From contig NZ_FXBB01000007.1 in assembly GCF_900177735.1 (NCBI RefSeq), forward strand, positions 1-64,000: 64,000 nucleotides of DNA. Direction: 5' to 3'. Both the position numbers and the translations under genes were made by a program. Origin of the DNA: Dethiosulfovibrio salsuginis. GTDB lineage: Bacteria; Synergistota; Synergistia; Synergistales; Dethiosulfovibrionaceae. The notes beneath the pieces are model-generated. The model saw only the letters and a list, made by a program, of their open reading frames with translations. It ran no database searches and was not told the DNA's origin. Position 1 is the stretch's first letter. Each line of letters opens with the position of its first letter. Positions 51,044 through 58,890 of this stretch are shown in pieces.

Positions 51044-52399
51044 CTAAAAGCGGTCCACAGAGCTTTTGCTCTCGAACCGAGTATGCTGTCTGAGGAACAT
51101 CAGGTGTACGACGCCGGTAGGTCCGTTACGGTGCTTGGCTATGTCCAAAACGGCGCTGTCGTCCTGCTGATCCGGTGGAACGTCTTTTTCGTAGTAAGAC
51201 TCTCTGTACAGAAGGGCCACCAGATCGGCGTCCTGCTCTATGGCTCCGCTGTCTCTGAGGTCCGAAAGCTGAGGCCTTTTGTCGGTCCTGCTTTCCACCG
51301 CTCTGGAGAGCTGGGATAGGGATAACACCGGCACCTCCAGCTCTCTGGCTATGGCCTTGAGACCTCTGGATATCTCCGAGACCTCCTGCTGTTTGCTTTC
51401 GATTCTACGGGCCATGCTCATCAGCTGGAGATAGTCTACCACTATCATGCCTAAAGAGTTATACCTGGCTTTGAATCTCCGGCATCTGGCCCTCATTTCG
51501 GTGGTGGTAAGCACCGAGCTGTCGTCTATATAGATAGGTGCCTTGGTGAGACGACCGGCGGCGGCGGTGAGCTTCTCCCAGTCCTCTTTGGCGAAGTTGC
51601 CCGTCCTGAGGTCCTGTATGTTGACCCTCGCTTCCGATCCCAGCATACGCTGGACGAGCTGGTCCGCCCCCATCTCAAGGCTGAATATTAACACAGGCAG
51701 GTTGGACTTTACAGCGACGTTTCTGGCCAGGTTGAGGGCCAAGGCGGTCTTTCCCATCGAAGGTCTGGCGGCGAGTATGTTGAGGCTTCCGGGCTGGAAG
51801 CCTCCTGTCAGCCTGTCGAGATCGTCGAAACCGGTCATGACCCCTGTTACGGTCTGCTCGGAACGATGAAACTGTTCCTCTATCTGACGGAAGGCGGGAC
51901 CTATAACCTCCGATACCCTCTTGAAGTTGACCTCGTTTCTCTGTCTGGAGACCTCGAAGATGGATCTCTCGGCGTCCTCGAGAAGCTCCTCTATATCCCG
52001 ATCCTCCGAGTAGCCCATACGGACTATGGCACTTCCGGCGGCTATCAATCTCCTGAGGATCGCTTTATCCCTGACGATTCTGGCGTGATAGTCGGCGTTG
52101 GCGGTGGTCGGAACGCTGTCCATGACGGTGACAACAAAACTCTGGCCACCGAGTTTTTCCGACAGCCCCTTTCGGGAGAGCTCCTCCAGAAAGGTGAGCG
52201 AGTCCACCGGGCGATCGTCGTGGGACATCTCGGTAAGAACTTCAAAAGCGGTGCGGTAGTTCAGGTCGTAGAAATCGTCGGGAGAGAGGATCTCGGTCAC
52301 CTGAATCAATACGTCTCTGTCCATCAGACAGGAGCCTACCACCGCCCTCTCTGCGTCCAGGTTTCTAGGGGGAAGGCGATCGAAGGCCTGACCACTCAC
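51044..52399 (-). CDS. dnaB: Replicative DNA helicase DnaB
   Basis: A 451-residue hexameric 5'-3' helicase. N-terminal domain (PPRNLDAERAVVGSCLMD, about 10-27), RecA-like C-terminal domain with Walker A ARPSMGKTALALN, Walker B MIVVDYLQLM and the arginine-finger/loop region SQLSRAVESRTDKRPQLSDLRDSG (two parts around SQLSRAVE). It lies four bases after rplI, a very common pairing. Confidence 0.97.
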   Translation of the reverse strand: MSGQAFDRLPPRNLDAERAVVGSCLMDRDVLIQVTEILSPDDFYDLNYRTAFEVLTEMSHDDRPVDSLTFLEELSRKGLSEKLGGQSFVVTVMDSVPTTANADYHARIVRDKAILRRLIAAGSAIVRMGYSEDRDIEELLEDAERSIFEVSRQRNEVNFKRVSEVIGPAFRQIEEQFHRSEQTVTGVMTGFDDLDRLTGGFQPGSLNILAARPSMGKTALALNLARNVAVKSNLPVLIFSLEMGADQLVQRMLGSEARVNIQDLRTGNFAKEDWEKLTAAAGRLTKAPIYIDDSSVLTTTEMRARCRRFKARYNSLGMIVVDYLQLMSMARRIESKQQEVSEISRGLKAIARELEVPVLSLSQLSRAVESRTDKRPQLSDLRDSGAIEQDADLVALLYRESYYEKDVPPDQQDDSAVLDIAKHRNGPTGVVHLMFLRQHTRFESKSSVDRF

Positions 52400-52403
52400 G
52401 ATA

Positions 52404-52850
52404 TCAAAGCGCCTCCACCTTGAGGGTCATGGAGACCTCCACAGAATGATAGAGCTTTATGGAGAAAGGATAACTCCCAAGGGATTTTATCGCATCAGCC
52501 ATTTTGACGTTTTTTTTGTCCACCGCTATCCCAAATTGCTCTTTTACCGCATCGGCGATCTGTGCGGTGGTGACGCTTCCGAAAAGCCTTCCGCCTTCGC
52601 CAGCACTGACGGACACCGATACCTGCCTATCCTGGAGCTTTTTCTTGTCCTCTTCCGCCTTTGACCTGGCCTGTTGCTCTTTTTTGGCCTGAGATTCGTT
52701 TTTCTCCCTCAGTTGCTTCATATTAGCCGAGTCGGCCTCCAGGGCCAATCCCTTGGGAAAGAGGAAGTTTCTGGCGTATCCGTCGGACACCTCTACGACC
52801 TGGTCTTTAGAGCCTAGTTTCTTTACGTCTTCTTTTAGTATAACTTTCAT
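52404..52850 (-). CDS. rplI: 50S ribosomal protein L9
   Basis: A 148-residue L9. N-terminal RNA-binding domain MKVILKEDVKKLGSKD and GYARNFLFPKGLA, long central helix, C-terminal domain. It is followed at once by dnaB and preceded by a DUF2232 protein, as in many genomes. Confidence 0.97.
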   Translation of the reverse strand: MKVILKEDVKKLGSKDQVVEVSDGYARNFLFPKGLALEADSANMKQLREKNESQAKKEQQARSKAEEDKKKLQDRQVSVSVSAGEGGRLFGSVTTAQIADAVKEQFGIAVDKKNVKMADAIKSLGSYPFSIKLYHSVEVSMTLKVEAL

Positions 52851-52855
52851 TCAAG

Positions 52856-53788
52856 TCACCTCCGGTATCTAGTTCTTATGTTGGCCCACAGGTCGGTCAG
52901 ACCGAGGACCACGGCGATCTGGGAGAGAAGCGGTATGAGGACCACCAGTGTAATTAAGGCTATCCTCCATCCTCGGGATATGGACCTGTAATCCATGTAG
53001 TCCCAGATGAGAGAAAGGCCCTGAACCATGAATATCATGCTGACCAGAAGCCTTAGGTTGAGCCCTATCCTGGAAAGCAGAGGGTCTTTTAAGGTGCTTT
53101 CAAATAGCAGCAGCACCACCGAAAGGGCAAAGGCCCAGAGCAGGCTTTTAGGAAAACGCCAGGAGCTGAAGGGAGGCAGAGAGGGCAGAACTACCCCACC
53201 GATACGGGCCAGTACCTTACGGGAGACCCAGTAGCTGAGCAGACAGTCCACCGCGCTGGCCATGGTTATCATGGCGGGGAACATCATAGGTATGGCTCTG
53301 ACGGTCTGCTCTATCTGGTCCTTTATGCCCTCCATGTCCTGTCCCCTGTAGAGGGAGAAGACCTTTTCCATAGTCGACCTCACCTGATCCAGATCGGGGT
53401 CGAAAGGGTTTATTCCGGTGAGCTTTGTGAGCACCACCATTAAGGCCAGTTTGCTTATCAGGCTGACCGCCACGCCGTATAGCATGATGTCCACCGCGCT
53501 GTGGAGACGGGACGCCAAAATACCCAGCCCCACTCCGAGGACCCCAAAGCCCAGACAGAAGGAGACCGCCGACACAGGACCGGAGAGGAGGGCGACCATG
53601 ACCGTAGCCACGACAAGTCCGACGACGGACATTTTAGGTCTGTGTCTCAGTCCCAGGATAACCAGAGGAGCAGGGCATAGCAGGGAGAGGACCACTCCGG
53701 CTACAGGCACATAGCGGGCGGCGAGAAAAAGAACCACCGCCAGACCGGTCAGAAGGGAGGACTCCACCAGACTTTTAGTTCCGTTCAT
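52856..53788 (-). CDS. DUF2232 (YybS-like) membrane protein
   Basis: A 310-residue integral membrane protein with about eight helices, matching the DUF2232/YybS family commonly encoded between rpsR and rplI. Function is unknown; the fold is thought to resemble energy-coupling S components. It is the first gene of the long minus-strand run leading through dnaB and parB into the secretion genes. A TATAAT box lies about 30 bases before the start, just past the rpsR terminator. Confidence 0.8.
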   Translation of the reverse strand: MNGTKSLVESSLLTGLAVVLFLAARYVPVAGVVLSLLCPAPLVILGLRHRPKMSVVGLVVATVMVALLSGPVSAVSFCLGFGVLGVGLGILASRLHSAVDIMLYGVAVSLISKLALMVVLTKLTGINPFDPDLDQVRSTMEKVFSLYRGQDMEGIKDQIEQTVRAIPMMFPAMITMASAVDCLLSYWVSRKVLARIGGVVLPSLPPFSSWRFPKSLLWAFALSVVLLLFESTLKDPLLSRIGLNLRLLVSMIFMVQGLSLIWDYMDYRSISRGWRIALITLVVLIPLLSQIAVVLGLTDLWANIRTRYRR

Positions 53789-53827
53789 CGAATTAGGGCC
53801 ATCCTTTCTCGTTATTATATGCGAAAA

Positions 53828-53852
53828 GGGAGAGAAGCTCGGCTTCTCTCCC
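53828..53852 (-). terminator. Terminator of rpsF-ssb-rpsR
   Basis: Stem GGGAGAGAAGC / GCTTCTCTCCC with a three-base loop; TTTT follows on the minus strand. Confidence 0.8.
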
Positions 53853-53883
53853 TAAAAAGCTCCTATAAAAACCCCTCTTGCCT

Positions 53884-54138
53884 TTATTCAGCGCTGTAAG
53901 GAATAAGAGCCATATAACGGGCTCTCTTGAGAGCCACTGTCAGCTGACGCTGGTGGTTGGCGCAGTTGCCAGTCACCCTCCGAGGAACTATTTTGCCCCT
54001 CTCGCTGACGTACTTACGGAGCCGATCTACATCCTTATAGTCGACGTCGTTGATTTTATCTACGCAGTAGAAGCAGACCTTAGGGCGACGCTTTCCGCCA
54101 CGCCTTTTGCCTCCAGGACCGCCTGATGAGTATGCCAT
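53884..54138 (-). CDS. rpsR: 30S ribosomal protein S18
   Basis: An 84-residue S18 with a basic Gly/Arg N-terminal extension and the core [19 protein letters not shown] and [14 protein letters not shown]. The C22-x2-C25 pair and C59 suggest the zinc-binding (C+) form. Last gene of rpsF-ssb-rpsR, followed by a terminator. Confidence 0.97.
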   Translation of the reverse strand: MAYSSGGPGGKRRGGKRRPKVCFYCVDKINDVDYKDVDRLRKYVSERGKIVPRRVTGNCANHQRQLTVALKRARYMALIPYSAE

Positions 54139-54176
54139 GTTTCATCCTCCTTTCCTGTCAATAAAAGTCGCTATAC

Positions 54177-54692
54177 CTAGAAGGGGATGTCGGTTTCGTC
54201 GTCGTCGGCGGATGATCCCATTTCCGATATGTCCATGGGAAAATCTCCGCCGCCGCCGAAATCGTCTCTAAAGCTCCTGGGCTCTCCGCCGTAGCCAGCG
54301 GGAGAGCTTTTTCTCTCATAATCCCCTCTGGAGGACGGACGGTCGTCTTTTCTGCCTCCAGAGGAGGGAAGAAAGGTTATATCCGCCGCGACGACCTCGG
54401 TTACCCACCGTTTCTGGCCGGTCTTGTCGTCGTAACTGCGAACCTGAATACGGCCCTCAAGCAGTATGCCGCTGCCTTTGGAGAGGTATCTCTCGCAGTT
54501 CTCCGCCTGAGGTCCCCAGACGACTACCGGTATAAAATCCACCGATTCCTGGAGCTCGCCGTTTTTGCCCTTCCAGCTGCGGTTTACCGCAACGGAGAAG
54601 GACGCCACCGCCTGTTTGGTCGCAGTGTAACGGATCTGAGGATCCTTAGCCAGGTTCCCCATGAGGATTACTTTGTTGAAGCCACGAGCCAT
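54177..54692 (-). CDS. ssb: Single-stranded DNA-binding protein
   Basis: A 171-residue SSB. N-terminal OB fold (GFNKVILMGNLAKDPQIRYT, and FIPVVVWGPQAENCERYLSK), a Gly/Arg/Ser-rich linker, and the acidic interaction tip DDETDIPF. It lies between rpsF and rpsR as in most bacteria. Confidence 0.97.
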   Translation of the reverse strand: MARGFNKVILMGNLAKDPQIRYTATKQAVASFSVAVNRSWKGKNGELQESVDFIPVVVWGPQAENCERYLSKGSGILLEGRIQVRSYDDKTGQKRWVTEVVAADITFLPSSGGRKDDRPSSRGDYERKSSPAGYGGEPRSFRDDFGGGGDFPMDISEMGSSADDDETDIPF

Positions 54693-54711
54693 GCCGAAAT
54701 CCCTCCCTGAA

Positions 54712-55005
54712 CTATTCCTGATCCAGCCTGATAACCAGGTTGCGAACGATGCCGGAACGCAGGCTAAGAAGCCTGGTCAGCTCCTTCTGCTGAGTGGGAT
54801 CCAGGGAAAAATACGTCAGAGCGTAGTAGCCTTCGGTTCTTTTCTCTATGGGATACGCAAGACGACGCTTGCCCCAGATGTCGACTTTATCGACGGTGCC
54901 GCCAAGTCTGGCGACGACCTCCTTGATACCATCGAGCTCTGCGCTGTGATCCTCCAGATCTGCCTCCAGAAGAACCATCATTTCGTAAGGACGCATGAGC
55001 TTCAC
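54712..55005 (-). CDS. rpsF: 30S ribosomal protein S6
   Basis: A 97-residue S6 opening MKLMRPYEMMVLLEADLED, with GTVDKVDIWGKRRLAYPIEK and GYYALTYFSLDP. First gene of rpsF-ssb-rpsR. GGAGGAGGTG precedes the ATG, and a GC-rich hairpin lies in the leader. Confidence 0.97.
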   Translation of the reverse strand: MKLMRPYEMMVLLEADLEDHSAELDGIKEVVARLGGTVDKVDIWGKRRLAYPIEKRTEGYYALTYFSLDPTQQKELTRLLSLRSGIVRNLVIRLDQE

Positions 55006-55025
55006 CTCCTCCCTATGGACGTTAG

Positions 55026-55042
55026 GCCCCCCACAGGGGGGC
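55026..55042 (-). other. GC-rich hairpin in the rpsF leader
   Basis: GCCCCCC-TGT-GGGGGGC on the minus strand, between the promoter and the rpsF ribosome site. It may take part in S6:S18 feedback control known for this operon in other bacteria, but the conserved motif was not recognised. Confidence 0.4.
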
Positions 55043-55059
55043 AGGGACTACGATCTGGA

Positions 55060-55088
55060 ATTATAACCTATGGAAGTGCTTCTCGCAA
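55060..55088 (-). promoter_or_regulatory. Promoter of rpsF-ssb-rpsR
   Basis: TTGCGA (55088-55083), 17-base spacer, TATAAT (55065-55060). The -35 and spacer lie inside the end of the ftsB-like gene. Confidence 0.65.
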
Positions 55089-55373
55089 TAGATCTCCCGA
55101 CTGAACGGATATTTTATATATTTTCTCTCCAGGGAGGACCAGGTTAAACTGCTCTCTGGCGAGCCTGGCCTTTCCCTCCGGAGTGCGATAGAAGTCCAGT
55201 CTCTCTTTTGCCCTTTCGAGCTCTCGAGTCAGAGACTTGACCTCCTCCCGGCTCTGAGACAGGGTCTCTTTCAGAAACCGGACCCTGGACCATTCCCTCA
55301 GCAGGGCGGTGGAGAGGACCGCCACGATAAGCCCCACAATGGCCCAGAAGAGGACCCATCGTATCGGGACCAA
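55068..55373 (-). CDS. FtsB/DivIC-like septum formation protein
   Basis: A 101-residue bitopic protein: one membrane helix (about 6-24), a coiled coil (about 30-62) and the short DivIC/FtsB end YRTPEGKARLAREQFNLVLPGE. It fits the septum-formation initiator family that stabilises FtsL/FtsQ complexes. A TTG start at 55373 lies eight bases after AGGA and just past the argS stop. Named by pattern and topology. Confidence 0.78.
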   Translation of the reverse strand: MVPIRWVLFWAIVGLIVAVLSTALLREWSRVRFLKETLSQSREEVKSLTRELERAKERLDFYRTPEGKARLAREQFNLVLPGEKIYKISVQSGDLLREALP

Positions 55374-55378
55374 GAAAT

Positions 55379-57055
55379 CTACATCCTGTCAGGTGCCGAT
55401 ATCCCCAGGATTTTCAGACCGTTAGCCAGGACCACCTGGGAAGCCTTGACCAGGAGTATTCTCGAAGGTCTCTTAGGATCGTCGTCGAGCACCCTGTGGG
55501 CGTTGTAGAAAGAGTGGAAATCCCCCGCCAGGTCGTGAAGGTAGTTGACCAGCCTGTGGGGAGCCAGTTCGGAGGCGGCCTTCTCTATCTCCTCAGGGAA
55601 CATGGACAGCCGGGTGACCAGCTTCTTCTCCTCGGAGCTGTTGAGATGGTCTTCATTTAGCTCGTTGTGGTCGGGGAACTTTATCCCCCGGTCCTCCAGT
55701 GTCCTGATTATGCTGGACATCCTGGCGTTTGCGTACTGGACGTAAAATACCGGGTTGTCCGATGACTCCCGTTTAGCCAGTTCGAGGTCGAAGTCCAGAT
55801 GGCTGTCGCATCTGCGCATGACGAAGTAGTATCTCGTGGCGTCCACACCGACCTCGTCTATGACGTCGGACAGTGTGACGAACTGGCCGGATCTGGTGGA
55901 CATAGAGACCTGATCGCCGTCCCTCAGGAGGTTTACGAACTGGATCAGGGCGACGGTAAAATTGTCTGCCGACTTGCCGAGGGCCTCGATCGCCGCCCTC
56001 ATTCTGGGGACGTATCCGTGGTGATCGGCACCCCATACGTCTATTGCCCTGTCGAAACCTCGATCGAACTTGTTTTTGTGATAGGCCACGTCGGAGGCAA
56101 AGTAGGTGGGAACCCCGTTTGAGCGAAATAGAACCCTGTCTTTGTCGTCGTCGAAGTCGGTGGACCTAAACCACACCGCTCCCCCTTCGTCGTAGGCGTA
56201 TCCCCTTTCCCTCAAGGTGCCAACGGCGTTCTGGACCAATTCGTCGGTGTAGAGGGTTTTTTCGGAGAACCAACGGTCGAACCTCACGCCGAACCGATCG
56301 AGGTCCTTTTTTATACCCTCCAGTATTACGTCGCAGGAGTAGGATGTGAAAAAGGGCAGGCTTTCCTCCAGGGATCTGTCCAAAAGGGCCTCTCCCTCTT
56401 TTTCTATAACGTCCCTGGCCAGGTCGTAGATATAGTCGCCTTTGTAGCCATCTTCGGGGAAGGGAGCGTCAGCACCTCTGCCTAACAGCTCAAAGTACCT
56501 GGACTGGGTCGATTTTCCCAGGTTCGACATCTGAAGGCCGGCGTCGTTTACGTAGTATTCCTTTTCGACGGTCCATCCGGCGAAGGCCAGTATATTGCCG
56601 ATTATGTCCCCAACCGCCGCACCTCTGCCGTGTCCGACGTGCAGCGGGCCGGTGGGGTTGGCGCTGACGAACTCGACCTGGACCTTTCGCCCTTTGCCGA
56701 GATCGCATCGACCGTAGCCCTCTCCCTCTTTTAGGACCGACGATACCACCGTAGCTATCCAGCGGTCCGCCAGAAAGAAGTTGATGAACCCCGGACCGGC
56801 TACCTCAACCGATTTTATATGGCTATCCGATCTGAGCCTGTCCACAAGGGCGGTAGCGAGATCTCTAGGGTTCTGACCTAGGATCTTACAGGCCTGCATG
56901 GCCACGTTGGTAGCCCAATCTCCCTGGTCCTCCCTCTTAGGTCTCTCCAGGCGAACCTCCGGCAGATCGTCAGGGCTCACCCCCTTCTCCTGGGCCATGT
57001 CCATAAGGGACTGACCGATGAGGTCCGTTAAAATTGCTGTGACATCTGCCATCAT
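55379..57055 (-). CDS. argS: Arginyl-tRNA synthetase
   Basis: A 558-residue class I aminoacyl-tRNA synthetase. N-terminal tRNA-binding domain, HIGH-type motif VSANPTGPLHVGHGRG (about 128-143), KMSK-type loop read as VSMSTRSG, and a DALR anticodon-binding C-terminus ending LKILGISAPDRM. Normal length, no T-box leader (only 28 bases separate it from the upstream gene). Confidence 0.97.
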   Translation of the reverse strand: MMADVTAILTDLIGQSLMDMAQEKGVSPDDLPEVRLERPKREDQGDWATNVAMQACKILGQNPRDLATALVDRLRSDSHIKSVEVAGPGFINFFLADRWIATVVSSVLKEGEGYGRCDLGKGRKVQVEFVSANPTGPLHVGHGRGAAVGDIIGNILAFAGWTVEKEYYVNDAGLQMSNLGKSTQSRYFELLGRGADAPFPEDGYKGDYIYDLARDVIEKEGEALLDRSLEESLPFFTSYSCDVILEGIKKDLDRFGVRFDRWFSEKTLYTDELVQNAVGTLRERGYAYDEGGAVWFRSTDFDDDKDRVLFRSNGVPTYFASDVAYHKNKFDRGFDRAIDVWGADHHGYVPRMRAAIEALGKSADNFTVALIQFVNLLRDGDQVSMSTRSGQFVTLSDVIDEVGVDATRYYFVMRRCDSHLDFDLELAKRESSDNPVFYVQYANARMSSIIRTLEDRGIKFPDHNELNEDHLNSSEEKKLVTRLSMFPEEIEKAASELAPHRLVNYLHDLAGDFHSFYNAHRVLDDDPKRPSRILLVKASQVVLANGLKILGISAPDRM

Positions 57056-57083
57056 AAAAAGCTCCTTCTTCTGTAGGTTAGAT

Positions 57084-58874
57084 TTACTTTTTTACCGTTA
57101 GCGGAATGGACATGTCTCTCCATCTCATCCAGGCCCCTAAAACCCTGGAGAGGCCGTGACTGAACTGATCGTCGTATCGAGAGCTGGGGGCTATGATCTT
57201 GGCCTCCCCCTCTAGAGAGCCTCTCTTTTTGCTGAGCCTCAGGTTCTCGGAAAATCGCAGTTCCCCTTCCCGCCTGTCGGACATGCCGGGGGTGGACATG
57301 AGAGAGTAGCCCTCCGGCAGGGCCAGTGAGTATTTTTGCTCCATCACAAAGGGAAATAGAAGCTCCTGAGAGGGAGCGACGGAGACAAGATCCTCGACCG
57401 CTCCAGGGAGCAGACAGGGAAGCCTAAGGAGCATCCCAGGGCCTCCGGGGATCCCCATGTTTCGTCTGACCGGCAGATCGATCCTGTAGCCGTAGTCCAT
57501 AGGGGATACCGACGGCTCTCCTGCCCTCCAGCGATCGATACCGGGGACGACTTTTTCCAGATCGCTCCAGGTAAGCCGATCGGTGTCGGGGAAAAGCTCA
57601 AGCCATCCGTTTCTGACCCACAGTTGAAGGACTCCCTCTAAGACTCCGCTGGACTGGAGCTCCAGGTTCCAGGAGAAAGTCAGACGATGGTCCTCTACCT
57701 TTCCCCTGTCGAGGGAGTAGGTCAGCAACCCTTCCTCCGGGGAACCGCCGTAGAGGGTCTTCCCTATGAGGGAGGGAGGGACTTTCCCGGGCTCGACGGT
57801 CTGGCCAGGAACGTAGAACCAGTAGTCCGACCCAGGAGGAGCGGCCCTCAGGACAGGTACCCTGAGGTTTTCGACCATAAAGGGATCCCTATCTCCTATA
57901 GGGAGGGAGGTCCGCCACACCACCTGAGCCCTCCAGCCCAGACCCTCAAGCCAGGACCTAAGGATCAGTGCTCTCTCCCAGTAGGTCCAGGGCCCTTGAG
58001 GGGGGATGGACTCCCTGATCGCCCTTTGGCTTCCAGGTATGACCATAGAGTCCAACGCCTTCATTAGCCGTTTGCCCGCTTTTCCCTTGTCTCCCATTCG
58101 ACCCAGCCTCTCAAGCTCCTGAGGCATAGGAGGTACGTCTATTCTGTTTAATAGGGACATCAGCCCCAGAAAAGGTGCCTTATCGGAGCGCAGACCGAAG
58201 GCCAGGTAGGGCTCTCCCCTCCGAACCATAGAGGCCCTTTTTACCTCAGGGACGTTGTAGGTGGTCCAGGTATAGGTGCTCTTGCCGCCGGATTTGTCTA
58301 TTTTGGGGCTTTCCATTCGGTTGGAGTCGATAAAGAGCTCCGAGCCTGCGGGAATGGAGACGGAGAAACTTCCCTCCCACACCGGCAGATCCCCTCCAGG
58401 GTAGATAAGCCCCTCCACCGACATCCTTCGAGGGTAGATCTGACGGAAACGGAGCACTAAGACCGCTTCGTCCTCGTCCCCTAAGGACATTGAGAGCTTT
58501 TTATAGCCCGACAGATCCTCCACATCGTAGGTCAGAGAGCGGATCTTTCCGCCGGAAACCGGATCGAACAGGCTAGCTTCCTGTATCTCAAGCTCCCCGA
58601 TGGAGGGAATTACCAATACCTTTTCGGGCCAGTTTCTGTCCAGTCTCTGGGTAGTCATGACCACCCAGAGACTGTCTTTCGTCATAGCACCGTCGGACCT
58701 GAGGCCGTAGGACTCGTGCCTTTGCCAGACCACACCGTCAGGAGAGCCGTAGGTCTCAAGAGGAGGGGCCTGCTGTACAAGCTGGGGGATGTTTACCTCC
58801 TGTCCAGCCACTAAGGTCTGAGCGAGTAGCACCATCATTCCGGCTAAGACCGAGACCGCTGATAGTTTCTTCAT
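57084..58874 (-). CDS. Secreted DUF3857/transglutaminase-like protein, probably non-catalytic
   Basis: A 596-residue exported protein. Signal peptide MKKLSAVSVLAGMMVLLAQTLVAGQ. The next part (about 50-230) resembles DUF3857 (VLVIPSIGELEIQEASLFDPVSG), followed by a transglutaminase-like region (WTYWERALILRSWLEGLGWRAQVVW). Where the papain-like fold would carry its cysteine I see Tyr/Trp, so catalysis seems lost (inference). I chose ATG 58874 after GGAGGAATC. It lies between secA and argS in one operon. Function unknown. Confidence 0.6.
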   Translation of the reverse strand: MKKLSAVSVLAGMMVLLAQTLVAGQEVNIPQLVQQAPPLETYGSPDGVVWQRHESYGLRSDGAMTKDSLWVVMTTQRLDRNWPEKVLVIPSIGELEIQEASLFDPVSGGKIRSLTYDVEDLSGYKKLSMSLGDEDEAVLVLRFRQIYPRRMSVEGLIYPGGDLPVWEGSFSVSIPAGSELFIDSNRMESPKIDKSGGKSTYTWTTYNVPEVKRASMVRRGEPYLAFGLRSDKAPFLGLMSLLNRIDVPPMPQELERLGRMGDKGKAGKRLMKALDSMVIPGSQRAIRESIPPQGPWTYWERALILRSWLEGLGWRAQVVWRTSLPIGDRDPFMVENLRVPVLRAAPPGSDYWFYVPGQTVEPGKVPPSLIGKTLYGGSPEEGLLTYSLDRGKVEDHRLTFSWNLELQSSGVLEGVLQLWVRNGWLELFPDTDRLTWSDLEKVVPGIDRWRAGEPSVSPMDYGYRIDLPVRRNMGIPGGPGMLLRLPCLLPGAVEDLVSVAPSQELLFPFVMEQKYSLALPEGYSLMSTPGMSDRREGELRFSENLRLSKKRGSLEGEAKIIAPSSRYDDQFSHGLSRVLGAWMRWRDMSIPLTVKK

Positions 58875-58890
58875 AGGAGATTCCTCCGGT

